A program made the position numbers and the translations under genes. This document shows, in pieces, positions 34,355 through 44,040 of a stretch of DNA of 64,000 nucleotides; position 1 is the stretch's first letter, and every line of letters starts with the position of its first letter. A model generated the notes under the pieces. The model saw only the letters and a program-made list of their open reading frames with translations. It ran no database searches and was not told the origin of the DNA. The DNA is from Flavobacterium cupriresistens (GTDB taxonomy: Bacteria > Bacteroidota > Bacteroidia > Flavobacteriales > Flavobacteriaceae), in assembly GCF_020911925.1 (NCBI RefSeq), contig NZ_CP087134.1, positions 3,782,001 to 3,846,000 on the forward strand, read 5' to 3'.

Positions 34355-36775
34355 ATGAAAATATCTTACAACTGGTTAAAACAATTCATTAAGACAGACT
34401 GGACCTCTGAACAAACATCAGAATTACTTACAGATTTAGGTCTGGAAGTCGAAGTTGTTGAAAAATATGAATCCATTAAAGGTGGTTTACAAGGAATTGT
34501 TGTAGGACACGTGCTTACCTGTGAAAAACATCCCGATGCTGACAGACTAAACGTTACGACTGTAAATATCGGATTGGAAGCTCCTATACAGATTGTTTGT
34601 GGAGCTGCAAATGTTGCTGCCGGACAAAAAGTAGCAGTTGCTACTATCGGAACAGTTTTGTATGATAAAGACGGTGGAGAATTCACCATTAAAAAAGGAA
34701 AAATTCGTGGACAGGAAAGCCACGGAATGATCTGTGCAGAAGACGAATTAGGTCTTGGCACAAGTCATGACGGAATCATGGTTTTAGATGAAAAATTAGT
34801 ACCTGGAACTCCGGGTTCTAAAGTTTTTGATATCGTAAGCGACGAAGTTTTCGAAATTGGATTGACACCTAACCGTGCCGATGCCATGAGCCATTATGGA
34901 ACAGCGCGTGATCTGAGAGCCGGAATGCTGCAACGTGGCGTAAACATCGAATTAATTACACCTTCTGTAAGCAATTTCAGAGTGGATATGCGTACCCTTA
35001 AAATTGATGTGGTTGTTGAAGAGCCTCTTTTAGCTCCAAGATATTGTGGTGTTACGATTTCGGGAATCACTGTTGGAGAATCTCCAAGCTGGTTGCAAGA
35101 TCGTCTAAAAGCGATCGGATTAGCTCCAAAAAATAATATTGTTGACGTTACCAATTATGTTTTACATGAATTGGGACAACCTTTGCACGCTTTTGATGCT
35201 GCAAAAGTCAACGGAAAAATAAGTGTAAAAACATTGGCTGAGGGTACAAAATTTACAACCTTAGATGATGTGGAAAGAACATTGCATGCAGAAGACTTGA
35301 TGATCTGCGATGAAAAAGGACCACTTTGCATTGCCGGTGTTTTTGGAGGAAAAAAATCAGGAGTTTCTGAAGGAACTACTTCTATTTTCCTTGAAAGTGC
35401 CTATTTTGATGCGGTTAGTGTTCGTAAGACAGCCAAAAGACATCAGTTAAATACAGATGCTTCTTTTAGATTTGAAAGAGGAATTGATCCGACTATTACA
35501 GAATATGCTTTAAAACGTGCTGCTCTTTTAATTCAGGAAGTTGCAGGTGGAAAAATCACCTCTGATGTAATTGAGGTGTATCCTAAAAAGGTAGAGGATT
35601 TTTCTGTTTTATTGAACTTTAGTCATGTTTATAAAATTATCGGTCAGGAAATTCCAAAAGATACGATCAAAAAAATACTGGTTTCTTTAGATATCAAAGT
35701 AAACAGTGTTTCTGATTCCGGTTTGGGATTAACGATTCCTGCTTACCGTGTGGATGTACAACGTGAAATTGATGTAATTGAAGAAATTTTAAGAGTATAC
35801 GGTTACAACAATATCGAGTTTTCGAAGAAGTTTAATGCTACGGTTGCAAACTCACCAAGAACAGAAGATTACAAAGTGCAGAACTTAATCGGCTCACAAT
35901 TAAACTCGCAAGGTTTTCATGAAATGATGGCCAATTCTTTAACAACAGCTGCTTATACAAAACTATCGGCTATGTTAAAAGAAGAGCATAATGTTACCAT
36001 GCTTAATCCGTTGAGTAGTGACTTGGCAACTATGCGTCAATCTTTGCTGTTTTCTGCTTTGGAAGCGATTTCATACAACATCAACAGAAAAAGTTCTGAT
36101 TTGAAATTGTTTGAATTTGGAAAAACCTATCATAAATTCCTTAACGGTTATGAGGAGCACAAACATTTAACGTTATCGATTTCCGGAGACAGAAATAAAG
36201 AAAGCTGGACAAGCCCTCAAAAAGCTACAGATTTCTTTTTGTTGAAAGGATATGTTAAAGCTATTCTAGCTCGTTTAGGAATCGATAAAATATCTAATAA
36301 TCCTGTGCAGTCTGATATTTTCTCTGAAGGAACATCTATCTGTTACAACAATGATGTATTAGTTGAAATGGGTGTGATTAAAAAACCGATCCTAAAACAT
36401 TTCGGAATCAAACAAGATGTTTATTTTGCTGATTTCAACTGGGATTTGGTATTGAAAATTATTACCGGAAAAATCAAATACACCGAAATTCCAAAGTATC
36501 CGGAAGTTCGTAGAGATTTGGCTTTGTTAATCGATCAGAAAACAACATACGAGAGTGTTTATAATTTGGCGAAACAAACGGAAAAAACACTTTTGAAAGA
36601 TGTGAATTTGTTTGATGTTTATGAAGGTAAAAATCTTCCGGAAGGTAAAAAATCATACGCTTTGAGTTTTACGATTCAGGATCATACTAAGACACTTACA
36701 GATGTTCAGATTGATAAAATCATGTCGAAATTACAACATGCATTTGAGACCGAACTTGGAGCAAGTTTAAGATAA
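34355..36775 (+). CDS. pheT: Phenylalanine-tRNA ligase beta subunit
   Basis: 806 aa, full length for bacterial PheT. Domain order: an N-terminal EMAPII-like tRNA-binding domain (about 40-150, VGHVLTCEKHPDADRLNVTTV in part), the B3/B4 editing domain, the B5 domain, a catalytic-like core with SFRFERGIDP, and a C-terminal FDX-ACB anticodon-binding domain (YPEVRRDLALLID). It pairs with PheS, not in this window, to charge tRNA-Phe. A strong terminator follows within 25 bases. Confidence 0.97.
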   Translation: MKISYNWLKQFIKTDWTSEQTSELLTDLGLEVEVVEKYESIKGGLQGIVVGHVLTCEKHPDADRLNVTTVNIGLEAPIQIVCGAANVAAGQKVAVATIGTVLYDKDGGEFTIKKGKIRGQESHGMICAEDELGLGTSHDGIMVLDEKLVPGTPGSKVFDIVSDEVFEIGLTPNRADAMSHYGTARDLRAGMLQRGVNIELITPSVSNFRVDMRTLKIDVVVEEPLLAPRYCGVTISGITVGESPSWLQDRLKAIGLAPKNNIVDVTNYVLHELGQPLHAFDAAKVNGKISVKTLAEGTKFTTLDDVERTLHAEDLMICDEKGPLCIAGVFGGKKSGVSEGTTSIFLESAYFDAVSVRKTAKRHQLNTDASFRFERGIDPTITEYALKRAALLIQEVAGGKITSDVIEVYPKKVEDFSVLLNFSHVYKIIGQEIPKDTIKKILVSLDIKVNSVSDSGLGLTIPAYRVDVQREIDVIEEILRVYGYNNIEFSKKFNATVANSPRTEDYKVQNLIGSQLNSQGFHEMMANSLTTAAYTKLSAMLKEEHNVTMLNPLSSDLATMRQSLLFSALEAISYNINRKSSDLKLFEFGKTYHKFLNGYEEHKHLTLSISGDRNKESWTSPQKATDFFLLKGYVKAILARLGIDKISNNPVQSDIFSEGTSICYNNDVLVEMGVIKKPILKHFGIKQDVYFADFNWDLVLKIITGKIKYTEIPKYPEVRRDLALLIDQKTTYESVYNLAKQTEKTLLKDVNLFDVYEGKNLPEGKKSYALSFTIQDHTKTLTDVQIDKIMSKLQHAFETELGASLR

Positions 36776-36798
36776 AAAAGGACTTTCTTGTTATAATT

Positions 36799-36838
36799 AA
36801 ATCCGACAGTTTTTAAAGAACTGTCGGATTTTTTTTTA
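36799..36838 (+). terminator. Rho-independent terminator of pheT
   Basis: 13-bp perfect stem (36799-36811 with 36819-36831), 7-base loop, then a run of T. It may also serve the convergent muramidase gene that ends at 36836. Confidence 0.9.
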
Positions 36839-37660
36839 AGACGCAAATCGCTCATAAGCATTCTTTAGTTTTTCATCGTATTTGTTTGTTCTATAACCTT
36901 CGCCGTTGTACTTAAGGGCAAACTCAACCCATTTTTGGTTTCTTAAAACCGAAATCAGATTATTCTCTTTCAAAAAGAACCCGAAAGCTTTTAAATGTTC
37001 CCCCTCATTTAGATTCATTTTTTCTGTAAATTCGTTTATGTTCGCATATCCGATAGAAACAGCATTAAATCCCATAACCTGAAAGAGCCCCCAAGAGGTC
37101 GAGCATTTTGCAGCGTCACTAAAATTTGGATCCGAGTTTAAATTCATCGCTTTTTCTAAACGAGTATACTCTCCTTCCCCACCAACATAATACTTTTTGG
37201 TATAATCCTGATAGAGAATATTGGCCGTATTTGAATTGACATAAGCTTGACTATTGATGCCTCTCTTTTTTAATTCCCTCCAGAAAACATGGCCTTCAAA
37301 CAGAATTTTTGGCCTCCCGTCTACCAGAAAACCTTTGCCATTGCTTTCAACCTGATTTACCGCTTTAACAACTGCTAATTCAAGATTATGGTCGTTCGAG
37401 AAATCAATAAGATCTTGCTCCGAAAGTAATTTGTTATTGGATAAAGATCCGGCATCACTTTGTTCCAAAAGCATTGACCAGGTCTTTAGTCCCACAATTC
37501 CATCGACTACCAGATTGTTGTTTAACTGAAAATCCTTTACTGCTTTATCCGTTTCAACGCCAAAATAGTCTGAAACGATAACGCTGTAATTGCGTTTTGT
37601 GAGTAATTCGTTTAAGTAATACACCTCACTTGATTTTACTCCAAATTTTATAGTTCTCAT
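36836..37660 (-). CDS. Peptidoglycan-binding N-acetylmuramidase (DUF3380-type), no signal peptide
   Basis: 274 aa. Residues 1-70 form a PG_binding_1 domain (YYLNELLTKRN, VKDFQLNNNLVVDGIVGLKTW in part). The rest is the N-acetylmuramidase (PF11860/DUF3380) domain: AVNQVESNGKGFL with the catalytic Glu, ILFEGHVFWRELKKRG, and SWGLFQVMGFNA. It cleaves the glycan backbone of peptidoglycan. There is no signal peptide, as in phage endolysins or effectors delivered by contractile machines, yet no phage genes are near. It starts 4 bases after the upstream 715-aa gene ends, so the two are probably cotranscribed and coupled. Confidence 0.88.
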   Translation of the reverse strand: MRTIKFGVKSSEVYYLNELLTKRNYSVIVSDYFGVETDKAVKDFQLNNNLVVDGIVGLKTWSMLLEQSDAGSLSNNKLLSEQDLIDFSNDHNLELAVVKAVNQVESNGKGFLVDGRPKILFEGHVFWRELKKRGINSQAYVNSNTANILYQDYTKKYYVGGEGEYTRLEKAMNLNSDPNFSDAAKCSTSWGLFQVMGFNAVSIGYANINEFTEKMNLNEGEHLKAFGFFLKENNLISVLRNQKWVEFALKYNGEGYRTNKYDEKLKNAYERFAS

Positions 37661-37664
37661 GGCT

Positions 37665-39812
37665 TTACTTGATTATCGTTATTTTGGAAGAGGTTGAGAA
37701 ATCAAAAACTTCATTTTTGGATTTTACCAAATTGTCGTTTTTGTCAAAATAATTTGTTTTATACGAGATTAGAGTCGAATTTATCCCTGTATTTTTGACA
37801 ATGAAATTAAAGAGGATCGGAGTCGAAAATTCCGATTTTAAGCGTTCAATGCTGAATTTACTTCCAGATTCCAGAACCGTTAACTCTACCGTAATTTTAC
37901 TTGTAGCCGCGGCCTGCTTTTTTATTTCGATCTGAATATAACGATTGTAGTCTGTAGATTGCGAAACGATCTGATTGAATTCGGAGCTAATATTTTCAAT
38001 GTTTTCAAAATCAAAAAATACGTTTTCTAAATTCCCTGATGCACTACTGGGATTGAGAACAACACTGTCCAAAACCTTGCTATCGTTACTGATTAACTGC
38101 GGATAACTATTGAAAAAGGTACTGTTAAAATACGTTGCGTTTTGATTGTAAACCAAAAGAATAGAATTGAGTCTGCAACTGGAAAAGGACTGATTTTTAA
38201 TTTGAATCTTCTTCAAATCATTATCTATCGAAGCAGCGATTATTTCTCCAATCGTTTTTTCAATATTCAATTCAATGACACTGGTGTCTTTTATTTCTTT
38301 ATGTTTAAAATTAATATTAGCAAACTGTGATATGGTGTTGTTCAAAGCGTTGATCATTATACTTGCTTCGGCCAGATTTTCAGTAGAGAGATTGAACAGA
38401 AAATGTTTCCCGTCTACATTAATATCTGATTTTTGCAAAAAATAATTTCCGCTCACCTCGTACTCGGCTTCAATGTCATTTGGGAAAAGAAACTGAACTT
38501 TATTGAAATAATCGGTCGTGTCTCCATCAATAAAATTATTGTTTAAAAGTGCTATTTTTAGCTTTGCCAAATCAAATTCGGAAAGATTTGGGCCAATAGC
38601 AAACTGGAAACTAATTTTTGAGATTTCTTCCGAAGAACCTACACCGTCTTCAAAGGCGTGAAAAATAGTCGAAATACATGGTTTTAAAGTATCTAAATCT
38701 TTAGAAAGACTGTACATTTTAGAAATCAGTAAAAAGGTATTGGGTTGCACCATCGATTTATAAATCGAAAGTTTGCTGAAATTTATTCCGGCGACAAATA
38801 TTTGTTTGAACTGAGAAAAGTCTTCATTCAGATTAAAAGGATTAACAATAAACCCTCCATCGGCTGTTTTGTAAAGACTGGTTGCGGGTTCTTTTGAAAC
38901 AGCATACCCTACGGTCTTATTTACCTTTAATAAAAAAGTGCTTTTAACCAATTCTGCCTGAATGGAAGTGTCGATATTATTCTCTCTTTGAATTTCGGTA
39001 ATGGATTTGCTTGAAATCATGCTTTTTGCAGGTCCTGCTTTCACGAGCAAAGGACTGCTTATCAAATTTGCTTTTGTTGAAAGTGTTTTAGGAGCCACTA
39101 AATCACTTTTGATCGCCATTTTAGTATTGATTAAGGAAATATCTCTGGCAAACAAAAGGTTTCTTCTGTACTTGGAGTATCCTTTAAAATCGAAGAACAA
39201 ATCGATATTACATTTGGCGCTTTCAATTTGCGAGATGAGATTGAAATAGGCAATTTTTACGGCTTCATCTTTTAGGTCAAATTGTATTTCTTTGGTTAAG
39301 GTATTAATTACGCCATTGATTCTGACCAGGTCTCCGTTTACTTTCAGATTTAGTATTGCTTCTCTTAAGTTTAAAGCAATATTCCTCTGATTGCTGCTTA
39401 CTTGTTTGTTTTTGATGTTGTATTTTAAAGTAACATAGCCAAGTAAGCCGCTTTTGTTCCCGGATTTATCCAGTACGTTTTCGTAATAGAACACCGTGTT
39501 GTTGTTTGGTGTAAGTTCTATTTCGGGAAAAAACAAGGTAATATCTGGATTGTTATAATCTTTGAAAGTGGAGTTTTCGTTTATTACGGTATCGTTTTCA
39601 ATCAATGGAAAATAAATATCCAAGGGTATCAGGATGATCTCCGGTCTTATGTTTATCGAATGAATTACAGGATGTTCGATAACTTTAAAATCAGCTACTT
39701 TGACACTGGGTGCAACCGTAAATGAAGCACTGGGTTTTGCCGGTTCGAGGTTGAATCTGTTGGTGGGAACCAGTTTTGTTCCTTCAAGTTTGAATGTATT
39801 TAAATCTGGCAT
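37665..39812 (-). CDS. Large protein of unknown function in the muramidase operon
   Basis: 715 aa, no recognised family. No signal peptide or membrane segment. The N-terminal 60 residues are Pro/Val-rich and the rest is predicted mainly beta, with many Asn, Ser and Ile and segments such as IDLFFDFKGYSKYRRN and TTDYFNKVQFLFPND. The last 70 residues (FSIERLKSEFSTPILFNFI onward) look like a separate beta domain. It sits between another orphan (671 aa) and the muramidase on the same strand, with gaps of 77 and 4 bases, so the three form one unit whose purpose I cannot infer. Confidence 0.75.
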   Translation of the reverse strand: MPDLNTFKLEGTKLVPTNRFNLEPAKPSASFTVAPSVKVADFKVIEHPVIHSINIRPEIILIPLDIYFPLIENDTVINENSTFKDYNNPDITLFFPEIELTPNNNTVFYYENVLDKSGNKSGLLGYVTLKYNIKNKQVSSNQRNIALNLREAILNLKVNGDLVRINGVINTLTKEIQFDLKDEAVKIAYFNLISQIESAKCNIDLFFDFKGYSKYRRNLLFARDISLINTKMAIKSDLVAPKTLSTKANLISSPLLVKAGPAKSMISSKSITEIQRENNIDTSIQAELVKSTFLLKVNKTVGYAVSKEPATSLYKTADGGFIVNPFNLNEDFSQFKQIFVAGINFSKLSIYKSMVQPNTFLLISKMYSLSKDLDTLKPCISTIFHAFEDGVGSSEEISKISFQFAIGPNLSEFDLAKLKIALLNNNFIDGDTTDYFNKVQFLFPNDIEAEYEVSGNYFLQKSDINVDGKHFLFNLSTENLAEASIMINALNNTISQFANINFKHKEIKDTSVIELNIEKTIGEIIAASIDNDLKKIQIKNQSFSSCRLNSILLVYNQNATYFNSTFFNSYPQLISNDSKVLDSVVLNPSSASGNLENVFFDFENIENISSEFNQIVSQSTDYNRYIQIEIKKQAAATSKITVELTVLESGSKFSIERLKSEFSTPILFNFIVKNTGINSTLISYKTNYFDKNDNLVKSKNEVFDFSTSSKITIIK

Positions 39813-39889
39813 GATGTTTCATTTTAATGATTAATTAGGTTTAGAAAACAAAAGGGACAAAATGTCCCCTTTGTTTGTTTAGAAAAAAA

Positions 39890-41905
39890 CTATTCCATAA
39901 ATGGCGCTCTGATTTTTTCTATGTCCGCATTTTGAGCAGCAGTTCCTGTTGGGATTTCGAATAAAACATCCCCTTCTAAATAATCAATTTTTTGATAATC
40001 CGTAGAGATACTTACCTTTTTGGCTTTTTTACCAATTTTACCGTTACAAGTATATTTTACTTTGTATTCAGTTGGTTTTATGGTATAATCTAATTCATAC
40101 CAAGCTCTGTAAGGTATTGCGTCTTCAAAATTGTCAGCTGTAAATTTGAATTTTTTGCTTGACATTTTGTCTACTTTTAAGGTAACCTCCAAAGTATCAC
40201 ATTCAAAAAGTTCTTCGGTAGACAATGTATAATTGATCATGTTCATCACCGGTAGTGGTACGAAGACTTTGGTTCCTTCAAATTCAAATTCTCTGGTGGT
40301 ATCTTTTAATTTGATTCTCTTGTCTTTCTCGTACATTACTTCTTGTCTTACTTTAATTTTGGTCGAACCATTGTTTTTCACAAAATCAAAGACAAAAGCA
40401 TTTTTCTCTTTGGATTTATCATTCCATGTTGCCGGGAAAATAGCGTCAATTTCTTTACCGGATTTGCTCGTATTTTTCACATACGGAGTACCTTCAGGTG
40501 CAATCATTCTTCCGGAGCTTTTCCAGATTATTTTTCCTTTTGAATCTGGATAACCAACTTCGATAGAAACCTGGCTCACTGGACTGTCGTTTACAATATC
40601 GCTGTCTTTGTCCAGTTTAATCAAACCACCGTTTAAGGACGCAATTACCTGAACTTTAGAAAAATCTTCATCAAGCTGAATCTCAGTGATGTATTTTTTT
40701 AGTTCTGCTTTTGCTTCAGCTCCTGATTTTAAAGTCAAAGGAGTCAGATTTCCACTGATTTTTGAATCTAAAACTTCAATGGCAGAGAATTTAATTTCAT
40801 CGGTAAATTTTACTTCTCTAATTTGAGTTCCGGATTTTAAGCTTACTCCTACGCTGCCCAGTCCAAATAGCACTCTAAAGAATCCTCCTGGTTTTTCCGG
40901 TGTAGATGCCGGAGTAAATTGTTTTTCAGGAGCATCAAAAATTTGTTTTTGTACCATTTGAAAAGCAAAATCTCTTTGTTTGGTTAAAAGTGCTTCTTCT
41001 ACTTTTTTTCTTTCCTCGTTAGAGAATTGGTTGTCTGTGATGATTTCACTGATGATTCCACCTTGAGTTAAGATTTTCTCATACTCATGTTCCCAGTTTA
41101 CATCAACAAATGACCAGCTGGCATTTACTTTAGCAGAAAAATAAGTGTGTACTTTTTTGACATCTACAGTAGTTTTAATAGTTGTTGTTGGCATGTATCC
41201 TTTGTACTTGATACTGTTCTCGACAACCAGGTTATTGGTTCCTGTTTCTAAAGCGCCTTTCACTAAGGAAGCACTGTTACGTCCCATTAATACAGACAAT
41301 GCGTTATCTCCAAGTCCAAAAGTACTTCCGTTTCCTTCTCCCTGAATATTAAACGTCCATGGATTAGCCCCTCCAAAAGGATTGTTTGGAGACTTCTCTC
41401 CTACTATATGCATGGCAATTTTGTTCTCTGTTAACTGTATCGGTCTAACGTTTGTTTCGTTAAAATCTCTGTCAACTCCTTTTAGGAAAGAAAACAATCC
41501 AAAAAGTTTTGAAGTTCTTTGATTGTTATAGCTCGTGTGAAGCTTTGTTTTCAATTTATCGATTGCTTTCTTTAATAAAGCTTCCGGTAAATCTATAGTG
41601 CTTGTCAATGTAGTATAAGCTCCTGCTTCTTCTTCCAGTCCTTCTGCACCGATTACGGTTGAGGAATCTCCTTCTGATTTAAAAACCTGCATAGAGAATT
41701 TGAATCTTCCGTCAGGGTGTTTCGCCAGGCGTGGTGCTTTTGGATAATAATAAAACTGCATTGGTAATCCCGCGTCTCTCAATAACATATTGTTGGGATC
41801 TGGTGAAAAAAGGACTGCAAAATCTGCTCCATCTTCTTTTTCTAAAAGGATTTCTACTGTTCCGGCTCCTGCATGTGGGTAACCTAGAGGTGTTGGTTGT
41901 GACAT
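39890..41905 (-). CDS. Large protein of unknown function, first gene of the muramidase operon
   Basis: 671 aa, no recognised family, no signal peptide. The N-terminal half (about 1-330) carries LGYPHAGAGTVEILLEKEDG, FKFSMQVFKSEGD and an STIDLPEALLKKAIDKLK helix. The middle contains long helices (SNEERKKVEEALLTKQRDFAFQ in part), and the C-terminal third is beta-rich with several Lys-rich strands (KIGKKAKKVSIS). It could be a structural or carrier protein; I would not name a function. It is divergent from the gene at 42180 across a 270-base promoter region. Confidence 0.75.
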   Translation of the reverse strand: MSQPTPLGYPHAGAGTVEILLEKEDGADFAVLFSPDPNNMLLRDAGLPMQFYYYPKAPRLAKHPDGRFKFSMQVFKSEGDSSTVIGAEGLEEEAGAYTTLTSTIDLPEALLKKAIDKLKTKLHTSYNNQRTSKLFGLFSFLKGVDRDFNETNVRPIQLTENKIAMHIVGEKSPNNPFGGANPWTFNIQGEGNGSTFGLGDNALSVLMGRNSASLVKGALETGTNNLVVENSIKYKGYMPTTTIKTTVDVKKVHTYFSAKVNASWSFVDVNWEHEYEKILTQGGIISEIITDNQFSNEERKKVEEALLTKQRDFAFQMVQKQIFDAPEKQFTPASTPEKPGGFFRVLFGLGSVGVSLKSGTQIREVKFTDEIKFSAIEVLDSKISGNLTPLTLKSGAEAKAELKKYITEIQLDEDFSKVQVIASLNGGLIKLDKDSDIVNDSPVSQVSIEVGYPDSKGKIIWKSSGRMIAPEGTPYVKNTSKSGKEIDAIFPATWNDKSKEKNAFVFDFVKNNGSTKIKVRQEVMYEKDKRIKLKDTTREFEFEGTKVFVPLPVMNMINYTLSTEELFECDTLEVTLKVDKMSSKKFKFTADNFEDAIPYRAWYELDYTIKPTEYKVKYTCNGKIGKKAKKVSISTDYQKIDYLEGDVLFEIPTGTAAQNADIEKIRAPFME

Positions 41906-42179
41906 AATTAAATAATTTAAAGTTTTACATTTTTAATTGGCTCTTTTTTTTGAGTTTCGCCTGACTCATTTGTTCGAAAAAAGGAACGATGTAAAATTGT
42001 ATCATTAGAAATTATCCTGTAACAGCGCTTTAGCCCAAATTTTTAAATAAATTTACCTGCGTAAAAAAGGGTAAATTCCCCCTTGTCGCATCTTGTCATT
42101 TGAAATAATTTTGTACGTAAGATTATCAAAAACCTTAATTAATAACTTTTTAACTAATTACACTTTAAAACTAAAAAAC

Positions 42180-42620
42180 ATGAAAAACCCTTCTTCAAAA
42201 CCCAATCAGTTGATAACGAGAGAATTTGCCAAGGAGCTGAATTCGAATTACACGCATAAAAGAGCGAAAATAATCCGTAAATCAACCAAAAAAGACGACG
42301 CAAATGCCATTTGGTATTCACTGGAAGCTTTAGAAAGCTATATACAGTATATTAAAACACAAGGAGTTGAAAACGGATATGACGTAGACGGGATCCGATT
42401 CTATTTTGGCGTATACCCAGAGGACGAAAAACATGGCGAGAAAGCTGGTCTGACTACACTTTTTCTGGCTCCTACTGGAAAAAAAGCAAGCTCAGTATCG
42501 AGTGCAAACAAAATGCAAGGTTTTGCTTCTACGGTTGAAGAAGAAGAATCACATGACATAGAAAGCATTCAACCAATGAATTATGGCAACATAGGAAGAC
42601 CACCTAGCCTAACCTACTAA
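42180..42620 (+). CDS. Small conserved protein of unknown function upstream of a two-component system
   Basis: 146 aa from the ATG at 42180; the frame extends to 42093, but the first 29 residues read as non-conserved AT-rich DNA. It is soluble, with the central block GVENGYDVDGIRFYFGVYPEDEKHGEKAG and a hydrophobic TTLFLAPTGKK strand. I have a sense of similar Bacteroidota hypotheticals beside membrane/kinase genes but no function. It is 8 bases upstream of the membrane protein gene, so part of the same unit. Confidence 0.75.
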   Translation: MKNPSSKPNQLITREFAKELNSNYTHKRAKIIRKSTKKDDANAIWYSLEALESYIQYIKTQGVENGYDVDGIRFYFGVYPEDEKHGEKAGLTTLFLAPTGKKASSVSSANKMQGFASTVEEEESHDIESIQPMNYGNIGRPPSLTY

Positions 42621-42628
42621 AAAAAATT

Positions 42629-43276
42629 ATGTTTGAATTTTTAAGATCTTATATCGTCTATTTAGCTTTGCTATCAGGAATCATCGGGTTAATCTCGTTG
42701 CATAAACTTCCTAGTAATAAAGCTAAATTTTTAGTACTTTTAATCTGGTTTTCAGTGCTAATTGAAATAGTCGGCTACTTTTTTACACAATGGACAGGTT
42801 TATTAAACTATTATGTTTATAATTTTTACATGTTCGTTAGTTTCTCGGCCTATATACTATTACTCAGAAGCCTTTTATTGAAGCGGGATAACAGAATTTC
42901 TGCGGTACTATTTTTAGGGCTGTTCGTGGTTTCCTTTTTTTTGAATATTTTATATTTCAAAGAAGATATGAATCACTCGTTTACATACAGTTTTGCAATA
43001 GGAGTTATAGTAGTGATGATACTTGCCTGTCTCTATTTGGTAGAGATCTTTAATTCAGACAAAATATTAAACTTTAAAAAATCTGTTTTTTTTTGGTATA
43101 TCTTAGGCATATTGGTCTTTCACGTTCCTTTTCTGCCTTTTATGCTAGCGATAAACTGGTTTTTAATCAAACAAGACGACTCTATTTTTAGTTTAGTTGT
43201 TTTTATTTTAAATTTTCTGGCACACAGTTGTTTTATAATCGGATTTATATGGAGCGAAAAGAAATACAATTATTAG
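42629..43276 (+). CDS. Polytopic membrane protein of unknown function
   Basis: 215 aa with about seven hydrophobic segments and very little outside them. It has no family signature that I recognise. The coding end overlaps the start of the histidine kinase gene, which suggests that the two proteins are made together and may form one sensory complex with this as the input module. Confidence 0.8.
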   Translation: MFEFLRSYIVYLALLSGIIGLISLHKLPSNKAKFLVLLIWFSVLIEIVGYFFTQWTGLLNYYVYNFYMFVSFSAYILLLRSLLLKRDNRISAVLFLGLFVVSFFLNILYFKEDMNHSFTYSFAIGVIVVMILACLYLVEIFNSDKILNFKKSVFFWYILGILVFHVPFLPFMLAINWFLIKQDDSIFSLVVFILNFLAHSCFIIGFIWSEKKYNY

Positions 43277-44040
43277 TCATTTCATTAGGTATTGTTTTTT
43301 TTACTCTACTCATCACGTTGCTTGTGCTTTTTTTCTATTTTTTGAAGAAAAAGAACAATTATCTGGTTGAGAAAATGGAATCTGAAATGTACTTTCAATC
43401 AGAGTTAGTCAAAACCAGGATTGAGATTAAAGATCAGACGCTCTCCGAAATCAGCAAAGAACTGCACGACAATATTGGCCAGATTGTTTCAGTGGGAATT
43501 ATGCAGCTTAATATGTACATACAAACCGGAAAATCAATTAAAAGCAAAGAGCTTACCGATCTTAAGCATGTTTTAGCCAAATCACTCGACGAAATTCGGA
43601 TTTTATCCCGCATTATAAACAAGGATAACTTATTGCAATCCAATTTTATAGAAGCGATAAAACAGGATTTGGAACGCATAAAAAAACTGAAACACATTCA
43701 CTATAATTATAAATTTACAGGAGAAATACCTGAGATTAACGAAGAGCATGATTTGTTTATTTACCGCATTTTTCAGGAAGCTTTGCACAATAGTTTAAAA
43801 CATTCTCTCAGCGATTTATACGAGGTGGATATTACGACAACAGCAGACCTTTTTCAGTTAAAAATGAAGGATTTCGGAATTGGTTATGACACCAAAAAAG
43901 TCACTTCCGGAATTGGTTTAAACAATATGAAATTGAGAGCTAAACTAATTGGTGCTAAACTAATTATGGAATCCAATACATCCGGAACAAGTATAACTTT
44001 AGAATATCCCTTAACCACACCCGATGAAAACAAAAGTTAA
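43249..44040 (+). CDS. Sensor histidine kinase (HisKA_3/NarX-type)
   Basis: About 263 aa from the ATG at 43249; another in-frame ATG lies at 43228, and both are inside the preceding gene. One membrane segment (about 5-30) is followed by a coiled linker, the H-box SKELHDNIGQIVSVG of the HisKA_3 family, an N-box FQEALHNSLKHS and G-box GIGLNNMKLRAKLIGA. It autophosphorylates on the H-box His and should pass the phosphate to the response regulator encoded immediately downstream, with which it overlaps by 17 bases. Confidence 0.9.
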   Translation: MERKEIQLLVISLGIVFFTLLITLLVLFFYFLKKKNNYLVEKMESEMYFQSELVKTRIEIKDQTLSEISKELHDNIGQIVSVGIMQLNMYIQTGKSIKSKELTDLKHVLAKSLDEIRILSRIINKDNLLQSNFIEAIKQDLERIKKLKHIHYNYKFTGEIPEINEEHDLFIYRIFQEALHNSLKHSLSDLYEVDITTTADLFQLKMKDFGIGYDTKKVTSGIGLNNMKLRAKLIGAKLIMESNTSGTSITLEYPLTTPDENKS

